A stretch of DNA of 16,551 nt from Deltaproteobacteria bacterium (GTDB lineage Bacteria; Desulfobacterota; Syntrophia; Syntrophales; UBA2192). Positions within the stretch are counted from its first letter, which is position 1, and every line of letters starts with the position of its first letter. The translations under genes were made by a program, and so were the position numbers. The notes under the pieces were generated by a model, which did no database searches, had not been told where the DNA came from, and saw only the letters and a list, made by a program, of their open reading frames with translations. Location of the stretch: the NCBI GenBank assembly GCA_026388445.1, contig JAPLJU010000050.1, forward strand, positions 1-16,551. Reading direction: 5' to 3'. Below, piece by piece: positions 7,143-13,108 of this stretch.

Positions 7143-8306
7143 CTATCTGCACAGCTTCAGGATGTCGGTGATGACCTCCTTCGTGTAGCCCGAAAGTTTC
7201 CACGTTTCGGCGAGCATCACCGCATTCTCCGCGATCTTGCCGATGTCCTTTCTCGGGATACTGGCTTCCCTGAGTCTCACCGGTGTCTTGATGGAGATAA
7301 ACCACGCCCTCAATTTCGAGATCCCGCGAGCCGCTGCTTTCATATCATCCTTGATCTTCACACCGAAGACCTCCCTTGCCAGCCTGGCAAACTTGGCCGG
7401 GTTCTTTCGGCTCGCCCAGGTCATCCAGGCAGGGAGGACGATGGACAGCCCCGCCCCGTGCGGTACATCATAGAGGGCGCTCAAAGAATGCTCGATCATG
7501 TGAGCCGGGTACCCCACGATCCCCATGCCCGCCGTCGTGAGTCCATTGAAGCCTAGTGTGGCGGCCCACATGAAATTCGCCCGGGCGTTGTAATCCGCTG
7601 GATCCTTGAGGCAGACCTCCGTTGTTTCCATGAGGGTCCGCATCAGGCTCTCCACAAAGCGGTCCTGGAGGACGCCCGCGGGTTCCGTGTTGTTGAAATA
7701 TCCCTCGAGCATGTGAGTGACGGCATCGGCGGCGCTGTATGCCGTGTAGGCATCGCTCAGTGTGGAAAGCACCGAAGGGTCCATGATGGAGACTTTCGGC
7801 TGGATAAAGGGTGAGCGGATGCTGAATTTCTGGCAGGTTTCTTCCTTCGTCATGACGGCCGCCGGGTTCATTTCTGAAGCGCTCGCCGAGATCGTGAGGA
7901 TCGTCAGGATCGGCAGGGCGCCCCGGATGGGTTTCTTGTAGGTGAAGAAATCCCAGATGTCGTGGTCGGCTTTCACCCCGCAGGCTATGGTCTTCGCCGT
8001 GTCAATGACACTCCCGCCGCCGACGGCGAGTATCACATCTACCTGCTCCTTTTTGGCGATCTCAATCCCCTCCAGGACCTTGGAAAGAAAGGGGTTGGAG
8101 CGGACTCCCGCGAATTCAACATAAGGAACCTGGGCCTCCTTCAGTGAGGCCACCACCTGGTCGTAGACACCGTTTTTTTTGATGCTCCCGGAGCCGTAGA
8201 CCATGAGGGCCTTGCTCCCGAAGCGCTTCAGTTCCTGGCCGATTCTTGCGATACTACCTTTCCCGAAGATGATCCTGGTGGGATTTTCAAAGACGAAATT
8301 CTGCAT
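7143..8306 (-). CDS. Iron-containing (group III) alcohol dehydrogenase, BdhA/YqhD-like
   Basis: A 387-residue enzyme of the metal-dependent alcohol dehydrogenase family that interconverts aldehydes or ketones and alcohols with NAD(P)H. The cofactor motif GGGSVIDTAK is at 96-105. Probable metal ligands are D194 and H198 (DAVTH), H269 (AHMIEH) and H283 (VPHG); H273 matches the extra conserved histidine. The length and the ligand spacing match E. coli YqhD and clostridial butanol dehydrogenases. The ATG is preceded by GGGAGG at good spacing. It is divergent from the phenylacetate-CoA ligase gene and upstream of mobA on the same strand, with a repeat between. Substrate is uncertain; in fermentative or syntrophic anaerobes such enzymes dispose of reducing power or detoxify aldehydes. 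Confidence 0.93.
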   Translation of the reverse strand: MQNFVFENPTRIIFGKGSIARIGQELKRFGSKALMVYGSGSIKKNGVYDQVVASLKEAQVPYVEFAGVRSNPFLSKVLEGIEIAKKEQVDVILAVGGGSVIDTAKTIACGVKADHDIWDFFTYKKPIRGALPILTILTISASASEMNPAAVMTKEETCQKFSIRSPFIQPKVSIMDPSVLSTLSDAYTAYSAADAVTHMLEGYFNNTEPAGVLQDRFVESLMRTLMETTEVCLKDPADYNARANFMWAATLGFNGLTTAGMGIVGYPAHMIEHSLSALYDVPHGAGLSIVLPAWMTWASRKNPAKFARLAREVFGVKIKDDMKAAARGISKLRAWFISIKTPVRLREASIPRKDIGKIAENAVMLAETWKLSGYTKEVITDILKLCR

Positions 8307-8328
8307 GTTATGCCTCCCGGTGGTCGAT

Positions 8329-8446
8329 ATGGAATAATGGAGTGATGGAATGTTGAATTTTGAGTTTTGAATTTATGGGTGTGAGTATTTTTGATATCCC
8401 GAGTTCAATAAGCAAGTGCAACACTCAAAACTCACAATTCAAAATT
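8329..8446. repeat. Short-period and AT-rich degenerate repeats in a divergent intergenic region
   Basis: The 267-nt gap between two divergent genes contains three 8-nt units (ATGGAATA, ATGGAGTG, ATGGAATG at 8329-8352). It also contains an AT-rich motif, AATTTTGAGTTTTGAATT, at about 8356-8373 and in inverted orientation at about 8421-8446. The inverted AT-rich blocks could form a cruciform or stem. Promoters for both flanking genes must lie nearby, but no strong consensus box was found; the nearest candidate for the right-hand gene is TTGACT near 8512. Confidence 0.6.
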
Positions 8447-8573
8447 GTTCGGAATTTATATCCGCGAACATCTGTTCTTTGCAAGTCCGAAATTTCATCC
8501 TTCTAGAGATTTGACTTGATAAATTCACGTCCCGATTGTAAGAATTTCACAAAAGGTGAGAAGGGGGTATTGC

Positions 8574-9872
8574 ATGTACTGGGAAAAAGATATCGAAACC
8601 CTGCCGAGGGAGAAGCTCGAGGCCGTGCAGCTGGAACGGCTGAAAAGCACGCTCCAGAGGGCCGCGAAATCCGCGCACTATGGCAGTGTTTTCAAGGAAA
8701 AGGGATTTGACCCGGCGAAGTTCAACGCGCTTCACGATGTGAGACACATTCCCCTCACGACGAAGGAGGATCTTCGTGCGAGTTGGCCTTATGGGTTCCT
8801 GGCTGTTTCGAAGGACGAACTCGTCCGGATGCACTCCTCCACCGGCACCACGGGGAGGGCGACGGTCATCTTCCACACGGCAAACGACGTCAGCGAATGG
8901 ACCAACCTCGTGGCCCGCTGCATGTACATGGCGGGCGTGCGCAAGGGCGATGTCTTCCAGAACATGATGACCTATGGTCTCTTCACGGGGGGGCTCGGCT
9001 TCCATTACGGGGCCGAAAAAATCGGGGCCCTGGTGATCCCCGCGGGGGCGGGAAACAGCAAGCGCCAGATCCAGCTCATGCGCGACTTCGAAACCACGGT
9101 GATTCATATCATTCCCAGCTACGCCCTCCATCTCTACACGGTCTTCGAGGAGGTGGGTCTTGATCCGAAGAAGGATACGAAACTGAAAATCGCCTTTGTC
9201 GGGGCGGAGCCCCACTCGGAGAAAACGAGGAAGCGGATCGAGGAATTCTACGGGATCAAGGCCTACAACTCCTATGGCCTCTCTGAAATGAACGGCCCCG
9301 GGGTGGCCTTCGAGTGTCCCTGCCAGACAGGCCTTCACATCTGGGAAGACAATTTCATCGTGGAGATTATCAACCCCGACACCCTCGAACCATTGCCGGA
9401 CGGTGAGGAGGGGGAGCTGGTCATGACAACCCTTCTACGTGAGGGGATGCCCATCCTGAGATACCGGACTAAGGACCTCACGCGGATTGTCCCGGGGGCC
9501 TGCGAATGCGGCCGGACCCATCGCCGTATTGACAGGATCAAGGGAAGGACAGATGATATGCTTATCATCAAGGGCGTCAACATCTTTCCCATTCAGGTCG
9601 AGAAGAAGCTCATGGAGATTCCGGGTGTGGGGACGGATTATGTCATCATCCTTGAGAGGGAAGGGTTCAACGACGTAATGATCGTCAAGGCGGAGGTTCA
9701 AAAGGAATTCTTCGACGGCGATCTCTTCCACCTCGAGGCCCTGCAGAAAAGAATCGTCGAAGCCCTCAAGAGCGATATCCTTATTACCCCGAAGGTCGAT
9801 CTTGTGGCACCCGGAAGTCTGCCGAAGACGGAAGGGAAGGCGGTGAGGGTCATAGATAACCGCAAGGAATAG
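8574..9872 (+). CDS. paaK: Phenylacetate-CoA ligase family protein (AMP-forming)
   Basis: A 432-residue adenylate-forming ligase that activates phenylacetate or a related aryl acid to its CoA thioester using ATP. The ATG at 8574 is chosen over the GTG at 8556 because MYWEKDIETLPREKL is the normal family N-terminus and AAGGGGG lies 6-7 nt upstream. The motifs in order are the phosphate loop SSTGTTG (88-94), GAEPHS (210-215), YGLSEM (234-239), RYRTKDL (296-302) and GRTDDMLIIKGVNIFP (324-339). Cysteines at C248, C250, C310 and C312 match positions often conserved in this family and might bind metal. A tandem-ACT gene follows, a pairing frequent in anaerobes where the ligase handles products of amino-acid oxidation such as arylacetates. 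The true acid substrate is uncertain. The stop codon touches a MITE-like element. Confidence 0.92.
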   Translation: MYWEKDIETLPREKLEAVQLERLKSTLQRAAKSAHYGSVFKEKGFDPAKFNALHDVRHIPLTTKEDLRASWPYGFLAVSKDELVRMHSSTGTTGRATVIFHTANDVSEWTNLVARCMYMAGVRKGDVFQNMMTYGLFTGGLGFHYGAEKIGALVIPAGAGNSKRQIQLMRDFETTVIHIIPSYALHLYTVFEEVGLDPKKDTKLKIAFVGAEPHSEKTRKRIEEFYGIKAYNSYGLSEMNGPGVAFECPCQTGLHIWEDNFIVEIINPDTLEPLPDGEEGELVMTTLLREGMPILRYRTKDLTRIVPGACECGRTHRRIDRIKGRTDDMLIIKGVNIFPIQVEKKLMEIPGVGTDYVIILEREGFNDVMIVKAEVQKEFFDGDLFHLEALQKRIVEALKSDILITPKVDLVAPGSLPKTEGKAVRVIDNRKE

Positions 9873-9997
9873 AGGCTGTTGAAAAACAACCATCTACTGC
9901 GTTTCCCTCATCCTTCGTCCCTGCGGCGTACGCATCACAGTACGCCTCAGTCCTCAGGATTTCGGGGGCCTTGTTTCTGGTCGCTTTTGAACAGCCT
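9873..9997. mobile_element. MITE-like element, copy 2
   Basis: A 125-bp copy of the 6961-7084 element. The ends AGGCTGTT and AACAGCCT are retained, but the inner parts of the terminal repeats have diverged. It shares the central block with CCTGCGGCGTAC and the stretch CCTCAGGATTTCGGGGGCC, and the inner inverted pair GGCGTAC (9925-9931) and GTACGCC (9940-9946). It begins at the base after the TAG stop of the phenylacetate-CoA ligase gene, separating it from the ACT gene. Confidence 0.85.
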
Positions 9998-10027
9998 CGT
10001 TGGCAGGGTGTAATAAAGACATTGATA

Positions 10028-10108
10028 AGTGGTCAGTGGTGAGTGGTGAGCATAAAAGATAGTGATTAGTGACTAGTGAATAGTGGTGAGATCGGGCTGC
10101 AAGCCCGA
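10028..10108. repeat. 7-nt period array plus GC hairpin
   Basis: Units of AGTGGTC/AGTGGTG repeat with a strict 7-nt period at 10028-10048, then AGTGATT, AGTGACT, AGTGAAT and AGTGGTG at 10061-10088. A hairpin TCGGGCT-gca-AGCCCGA (10092-10108) follows. The 278-nt gap 9873-10150 holds only this array, the hairpin and the MITE-like element; no gene is seen in it. Confidence 0.7.
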
Positions 10109-10150
10109 CACCCTTTACCATGAGATTTGGCCTATTAAAAGGAGAGCAAT

Positions 10151-10606
10151 ATGACGGTGCATCAGCTATCGGTTTTTGCGGAGAACAAGCCGGGGCAGCT
10201 GGCCCGGATTACGCGTGTTCTGTCAAAAGAAAAAATCAACATCCGGGCCACCACCATCGCCACGTCGCATAGCTATGGCGTCATCAACCTGATCGTGGAT
10301 GACGCCAAGCGGGCCCAGAAGGCGCTCACGGCCGATGGGCTCATGGTCACCATGAAGGAGGTCATTGCCGTTGTCATCGAAGACAAGCCCGGCGGGCTTG
10401 ACAAGCTGACACAGCTTCTGGCCAAGGAAAATGTCAATATCAACAACGCCTACGGTTTTGTTCTGGAGAGCTGGAAAACGGCCATCTTCGTCGTTGATGT
10501 TGATCAGATGGAAAAAGCCCAGCAGCTCATCAAGAAGGCCAAGTTCAAGACCCTCGATGACGAGTCGCTCGGGGCCGTAGAACCGTTCCATTATGTGAAG
10601 TACTGA
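10151..10606 (+). CDS. Tandem ACT-domain protein
   Basis: A 151-residue protein made of two ACT (amino-acid binding) domains and nothing else. Domain 1 covers about 3-66, with the ligand-loop motif FAENKPGQLARI, and domain 2 about 70-140, with IEDKPGGLDKL. ACT domains bind small ligands, usually amino acids, at dimer interfaces, so this is probably a stand-alone sensor or an allosteric partner. Such proteins commonly sit beside phenylacetate-CoA ligase and indolepyruvate oxidoreductase genes in anaerobes, suggesting amino-acid-responsive control of aryl acid metabolism; here the ligase lies just upstream. The start has AGGAG 5-8 nt before the ATG. The stop codon lies within a 7-bp hairpin. 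Confidence 0.9.
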   Translation: MTVHQLSVFAENKPGQLARITRVLSKEKINIRATTIATSHSYGVINLIVDDAKRAQKALTADGLMVTMKEVIAVVIEDKPGGLDKLTQLLAKENVNINNAYGFVLESWKTAIFVVDVDQMEKAQQLIKKAKFKTLDDESLGAVEPFHYVKY

Positions 10607-10620
10607 GCCCGGAGGGCTCA
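10604..10620. repeat. Hairpin overlapping the ACT gene stop codon
   Basis: TGAGCCC-gga-GGGCTCA, a perfect 7-bp stem with a 3-nt loop whose first three bases are the TGA stop. No T-run follows, so it is not a standard intrinsic terminator. Confidence 0.6.
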
Positions 10621-10625
10621 GGAGT

Positions 10626-10642
10626 ATGGCCCACAGGGCCAT
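10626..10642. repeat. ATGGCCC palindrome, copy 1
   Basis: ATGGCCC-aca-GGGCCAT, a perfect 7-bp stem with a 3-nt loop. Nearly the same 18-nt string (one change) recurs at 16362-16379, so it appears to be a dispersed REP-like palindrome rather than a local accident. Confidence 0.65.
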
Positions 10643-10644
10643 TG

Positions 10645-10694
10645 ACTTAGAAAGACCTAGACAGACCTAGAAAGACTTAGAAAGACTGAGAGAG
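10645..10694. repeat. 10-nt period tandem array
   Basis: Five degenerate units with exact 10-nt spacing: ACTTAGAAAG, ACCTAGACAG, ACCTAGAAAG, ACTTAGAAAG, ACTGAGAGAG. The last unit contains GAGAG, which with the following G serves as the ribosome binding site for the gene starting at 10701. Confidence 0.8.
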
Positions 10695-10700
10695 GCTCAT

Positions 10701-10991
10701 ATGCGTAAGGACAAAGGACATTATAAGGATAAATATCCCTCTGACCGGAAGGTTGATCAGAAGGTTGCCGAGGCCGTGAAAAAGAGAACGCAGAAAGGCG
10801 AGATGACCTGCGCGATTGTGTTCAACGTTGCCGAGGCGGTGAATGTCTCACCCGCAGAGATAGGCTTTACCATGGACCGGCTGGAGGTCCCGATAAGGAA
10901 ATGCCAGCTGGGTCTTTTCGGATACACTCCGATCAGCAGGATCATCCAGAAAGCGGAAACGGTGTCGGACGCGCTGGAGGGGGCGATATGA
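10701..10991 (+). CDS. Two-repeat 'CQLG' protein, N-terminal half (function unknown)
   Basis: A 96-residue protein ending at an in-frame TGA (10989-10991). Residues ~33-75 run from GEMTCAIVF to KCQLGLFGY and look like a small helical, possibly HTH-like, module. The same frame continues after the TGA with a second module of the same kind (10992-11132), aligning without gaps over 41 residues and including the CQLG motif. The natural product is therefore probably a two-module protein of about 143 residues. The TGA may be a nonsense mutation (for example from an Arg CGA codon), a read-through site, or a genuine split with reinitiation at ATG 10998. The start is supported by GAGAGG 6 nt upstream. 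I do not recognise a characterised function. Neighbours give no firm clue. Confidence 0.7.
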   Translation: MRKDKGHYKDKYPSDRKVDQKVAEAVKKRTQKGEMTCAIVFNVAEAVNVSPAEIGFTMDRLEVPIRKCQLGLFGYTPISRIIQKAETVSDALEGAI

Positions 10992-10997
10992 GGGGCA

Positions 10998-11132
10998 ATG
11001 ATAGAAGGAAGGCTTCCCTGCGAGGCCTCATGGAAAATAGCGAAAGAATTCAAAATGGCAAAGATCCGGGTTTCCGCTGCCTGCGAGAAACTCGGCATCA
11101 AAATATCACAGTGTCAGCTGGGCGCATTTTAG
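10998..11132 (+). CDS. Two-repeat 'CQLG' protein, C-terminal half separated by in-frame TGA
   Basis: A 44-codon reading frame in the same frame as the preceding gene, starting at an ATG 6 nt after its TGA stop. It encodes EGRLPCEASWKIAKEF, then ACEKLGIKISQCQLGAF. Its conserved Gly, Cys, Ala, Leu, Ile, CQLG and Phe positions match the module in the upstream half without gaps. It is too short for most gene callers, and a caller may instead choose the wrong frame here (ATG 10988). It could be translated by coupled reinitiation (AGGGG precedes the ATG, but very close), by read-through, or not at all. Its TAG stop overlaps a 9-nt period repeat array. Confidence 0.6.
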   Translation: MIEGRLPCEASWKIAKEFKMAKIRVSAACEKLGIKISQCQLGAF

Positions 11133-11222
11133 TCTGTTTCGTCTATTTAGTCTATTTGGTCTATTTGGTCCCAAATCGAAATGACTGGATAGACTAGATA
11201 GACCGGATAGACCAAATGGACC
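11131..11222. repeat. Inverted pair of 9-nt period arrays
   Basis: The left arm has four 9-nt units (AGTCTGTTT, CGTCTATTT, AGTCTATTT, GGTCTATTT) followed by GGTCC. The right arm (11187-11222) has complementary-type units GGATAGACT, AGATAGACC, GGATAGACC, AAATGGACC. The arms can pair imperfectly into one long hairpin between two convergent genes and may act as a bidirectional terminator or mRNA end. The left arm begins inside the TAG of the upstream gene; the right arm ends 3 nt before the stop of the cobalamin adenosyltransferase gene. Confidence 0.75.
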
Positions 11223-11225
11223 AAA

Positions 11226-11741
11226 CTATCCCTTGATCTCTTCGTATCTCGCCAGTGTGAAGAGCATGTCCGCCAGGCGGTTGAGGTATTTGTGAATCTC
11301 GGGGTTTTTCACCAGGCCGTCGTCTTTCATCCTTGCCGCGTTCCGCTCTGCCCGCCGGATAATGGTCCTGGCAACATCGATCTGGGCGGACACCATCGTT
11401 TCGCCGGGGTAAATGAATTCGTTTTTCAGTTTGACCTCTTTCTGAAGATCGTCGATGAGATCCTCGATGCGCTGAACGTCCGCCTCGTCAATTCTTTTTG
11501 AGAGTTTTTTAACATCCGCGGGAAGAGCTGAAAGCTCGGCGCCCATCATCAGAAGGTCTTTCTGAACGGCAAAGAGGATATCCTTGATCTTTTGACTTCT
11601 TGTCATGGCCTTTGCAACACCCATGACGGAGCTTGCTTCATCGAGGACGCCGTAGGTTTCGGGCCTCGGATCGTATTTCGGAACCCGCTGTCCGCCCAGC
11701 AGGCTTGTTTCCCCTTTATCTCCTCTTTTTGAAAATTTCAT
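11226..11741 (-). CDS. pduO: ATP:cob(I)alamin adenosyltransferase, PduO type
   Basis: A 171-residue enzyme that transfers the adenosyl group of ATP to cob(I)alamin, making coenzyme B12 for mutases, lyases or ribonucleotide reductase. The N-terminal ATP loop KRGDKGETSLLGGQRVPK (5-22), followed by YGVLDEASSVMG (30-41), is diagnostic, as is the later helix ARTIIRRAERNAARM with its ATP-binding arginines. Length is normal for single-domain PduO/MMAB proteins. The ATG overlaps the stop codon of the upstream nucleoside phosphorylase gene by 4 nt (ATGA), indicating one operon and coupled translation. The enzyme leaves triphosphate and works in the cytoplasm. Confidence 0.95.
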   Translation of the reverse strand: MKFSKRGDKGETSLLGGQRVPKYDPRPETYGVLDEASSVMGVAKAMTRSQKIKDILFAVQKDLLMMGAELSALPADVKKLSKRIDEADVQRIEDLIDDLQKEVKLKNEFIYPGETMVSAQIDVARTIIRRAERNAARMKDDGLVKNPEIHKYLNRLADMLFTLARYEEIKG

Positions 11742-12448
11742 TTCCGGCTCCTTTCGAGGTATTGGTGGACGATTCTGATCATCCGGTCCACGTTTTTCCG
11801 GGCGCCATCGATGATCTCATCCATGGTCAGAGGCTTCCTGACGATGCCGTGGCAGTAATTGTCCACGGAGCAAATCGCGGCGTAGGAAAGCCCAAGCTCC
11901 TGCGCGATGATGGCCTCGCCCGCCATCGTCATTCCCACGAGGTCAGCGAATTTCGCCATCATCCTGATTTCCGCCTTTGTCTCCAGCCTGGGACCGGCGG
12001 TCTGCCAGTAAACTCCTGTGGGGATGCAGTCGATCCCGCAGGCCCTGGACGCCTTGATCAGCTTTTGCCTCAAGGGCTCGGAGAGCCCGGGGGTCACGTG
12101 CTCGGCCCGGTCCTTAAAAACGGTCAGTGGGCCCGAGAGATAAATGAAGTCGTCGGGAATAACAATCGAGCCCGGCGGGAGATTTCTCCGGAGGGAACCC
12201 GTTGAATTGACGCCCACGACCTCTTCGATCCCCAGGCCTTTCAGAGCGCTGAGGTTCGCCTGATGGTTGATCATGTGAGGGAGGATATATTTCCTGGGGT
12301 CTCTCCCGTGACGGGGAACAAAGGCGACCCTCGGCGAGATGAGGACCGTTGCCTGTCCGAACTCGGTACGAATCTTTTTCTCCTTGAGGTTGCCGAAGGC
12401 ATGCCTTCCTGTCAGAACCATTCCAGCAATAACCCCGATCGATTTCAC
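11738..12448 (-). CDS. Purine nucleoside phosphorylase / MTAP-family protein (possible 5'-methylthioinosine phosphorylase)
   Basis: Starting at GTG 12448 gives 236 residues beginning (M)KSIGVIAGM, the usual family N-terminus, with AAGGGAAA just upstream. A longer frame to 12553 adds 35 hydrophilic residues unlike the family. The phosphate and ribose site features are RHGRDPRKYILPHMINHQAN (46-65), NSTGSL (81-86), QTAGPRLETKAEIRM (149-163) and VGMT with E178. The enzyme should cleave a purine nucleoside or 5'-methylthionucleoside with phosphate. Where MTAP has VTDYDCW with two base-recognising aspartates, this protein reads SVDNYCHG; Asn at the first of those positions is the residue seen in 6-oxopurine-specific enzymes, hinting at inosine, guanosine or methylthioinosine. 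It is cotranscribed with the cobalamin adenosyltransferase. Confidence 0.88.
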   Translation of the reverse strand: MKSIGVIAGMVLTGRHAFGNLKEKKIRTEFGQATVLISPRVAFVPRHGRDPRKYILPHMINHQANLSALKGLGIEEVVGVNSTGSLRRNLPPGSIVIPDDFIYLSGPLTVFKDRAEHVTPGLSEPLRQKLIKASRACGIDCIPTGVYWQTAGPRLETKAEIRMMAKFADLVGMTMAGEAIIAQELGLSYAAICSVDNYCHGIVRKPLTMDEIIDGARKNVDRMIRIVHQYLERSRK

Positions 12449-12623
12449 AGATTTCCCTTTCCCTTCAGTATGATCGAAAATCCTCTGTTTGCCGCTTTGG
12501 CTGTCTCGACAGCGGTGGGCTACCCTTTTACCAGATAAAGAAACCCCTGTCAAAACACTTTGTTCCCTTACTTTTGATGACTGCTACTCCCGATGCCAAA
12601 GGAGGGTTATGGTCAAAATGAAT

Positions 12624-12652
12624 TTGACAGGACAGGTTTCTGATGGCATATA
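12624..12652 (+). promoter_or_regulatory. Candidate sigma-70 promoter for trxA-bamD
   Basis: TTGACA (12624-12629) is a perfect -35 box. Going downstream, CATATA follows after 17 nt and TATAAA after 19 nt as possible -10 boxes. It lies about 90 nt before the thioredoxin start and points at it. Only base matches support it. Confidence 0.45.
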
Positions 12653-12663
12653 AAGCGAAAAAA

Positions 12664-12703
12664 GAGGGCACTTCATGGTGGTCTACTAAGGGAATGTGCC
12701 CTT
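12664..12703 (+). promoter_or_regulatory. Leader hairpin upstream of thioredoxin
   Basis: AGGGCAC (12665-12671) pairs perfectly with GTGCCCT (12696-12702) around a 24-nt loop, and the stem is followed by TTATTTG. It lies between the candidate promoter and the thioredoxin ribosome site, so it could be an attenuator or an mRNA-stabilising stem. The T-run is interrupted, so termination is not certain. Confidence 0.4.
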
Positions 12704-12742
12704 TATTTGTCGAGTAACGACCATTGTCATGGAGGTCATCAG

Positions 12743-13069
12743 ATGAGCGAAGATTTAATTCATGTCACTGACAGCGACTTTGAACAGGAGATTTTGAAAT
12801 CCGAAAAGCCAGCCCTCGTCGATTTCTGGGCACCCTGGTGCGGACCCTGCCAGAAGATCGCCCCCATCATCGAGGAACTGGCGGCGGAGTACAAGGACAA
12901 GGTCAAGGTTGCGAAACTCAATGTGGACGAAAGCCGGAAGGTCGCCACAGATCTGGGGGTCATGAGCATCCCCACGCTCATCCTGTTTAAGGGCGGCAAG
13001 GTGGTCGACAAAGTAATCGGCCTTGTGCCGAAAGAACGCCTGAAGGAATTCGTAAACAAGGCATTATAA
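12743..13069 (+). CDS. trxA: Thioredoxin
   Basis: A 108-residue, single-domain thioredoxin, the general cytoplasmic disulfide reductase. The active site WCGPC is at 32-36 within VDFWAPWCGPCQK, and the cis-proline loop SIPTLILFKGG follows; the C-terminal helix is complete. The ATG at 12743 is chosen because GGAGG lies 7-8 nt upstream and the length is exactly the family norm. A TTG at 12707 would add 12 residues without family support. It is followed by bamD 39 nt later, probably in one transcript. Confidence 0.97.
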   Translation: MSEDLIHVTDSDFEQEILKSEKPALVDFWAPWCGPCQKIAPIIEELAAEYKDKVKVAKLNVDESRKVATDLGVMSIPTLILFKGGKVVDKVIGLVPKERLKEFVNKAL

Positions 13070-13108
13070 TAATGTAGATTCCGTACGTCCACCGCTCGGG
13101 AGACCATC

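Noticed and set aside
8547..9338. 263-codon - strand frame opposite the phenylacetate-CoA ligase
   Set aside because: The + strand has a full set of adenylate-forming ligase motifs across this span, so the antisense frame is a shadow.
10989..10991. TGA as a selenocysteine codon in the CQLG gene
   Set aside because: No convincing bacterial SECIS hairpin is evident by eye just downstream, and nothing suggests a redox role for that position; it is kept only as something to test.
10988..11197. Overlapping ATGA gene in the +2 frame after the CQLG N-terminal half
   Set aside because: The frame yields a basic, motif-free peptide that runs into the 9-nt repeat (a VYLVYLVYL tract), whereas the other frame gives a clear second CQLG module.
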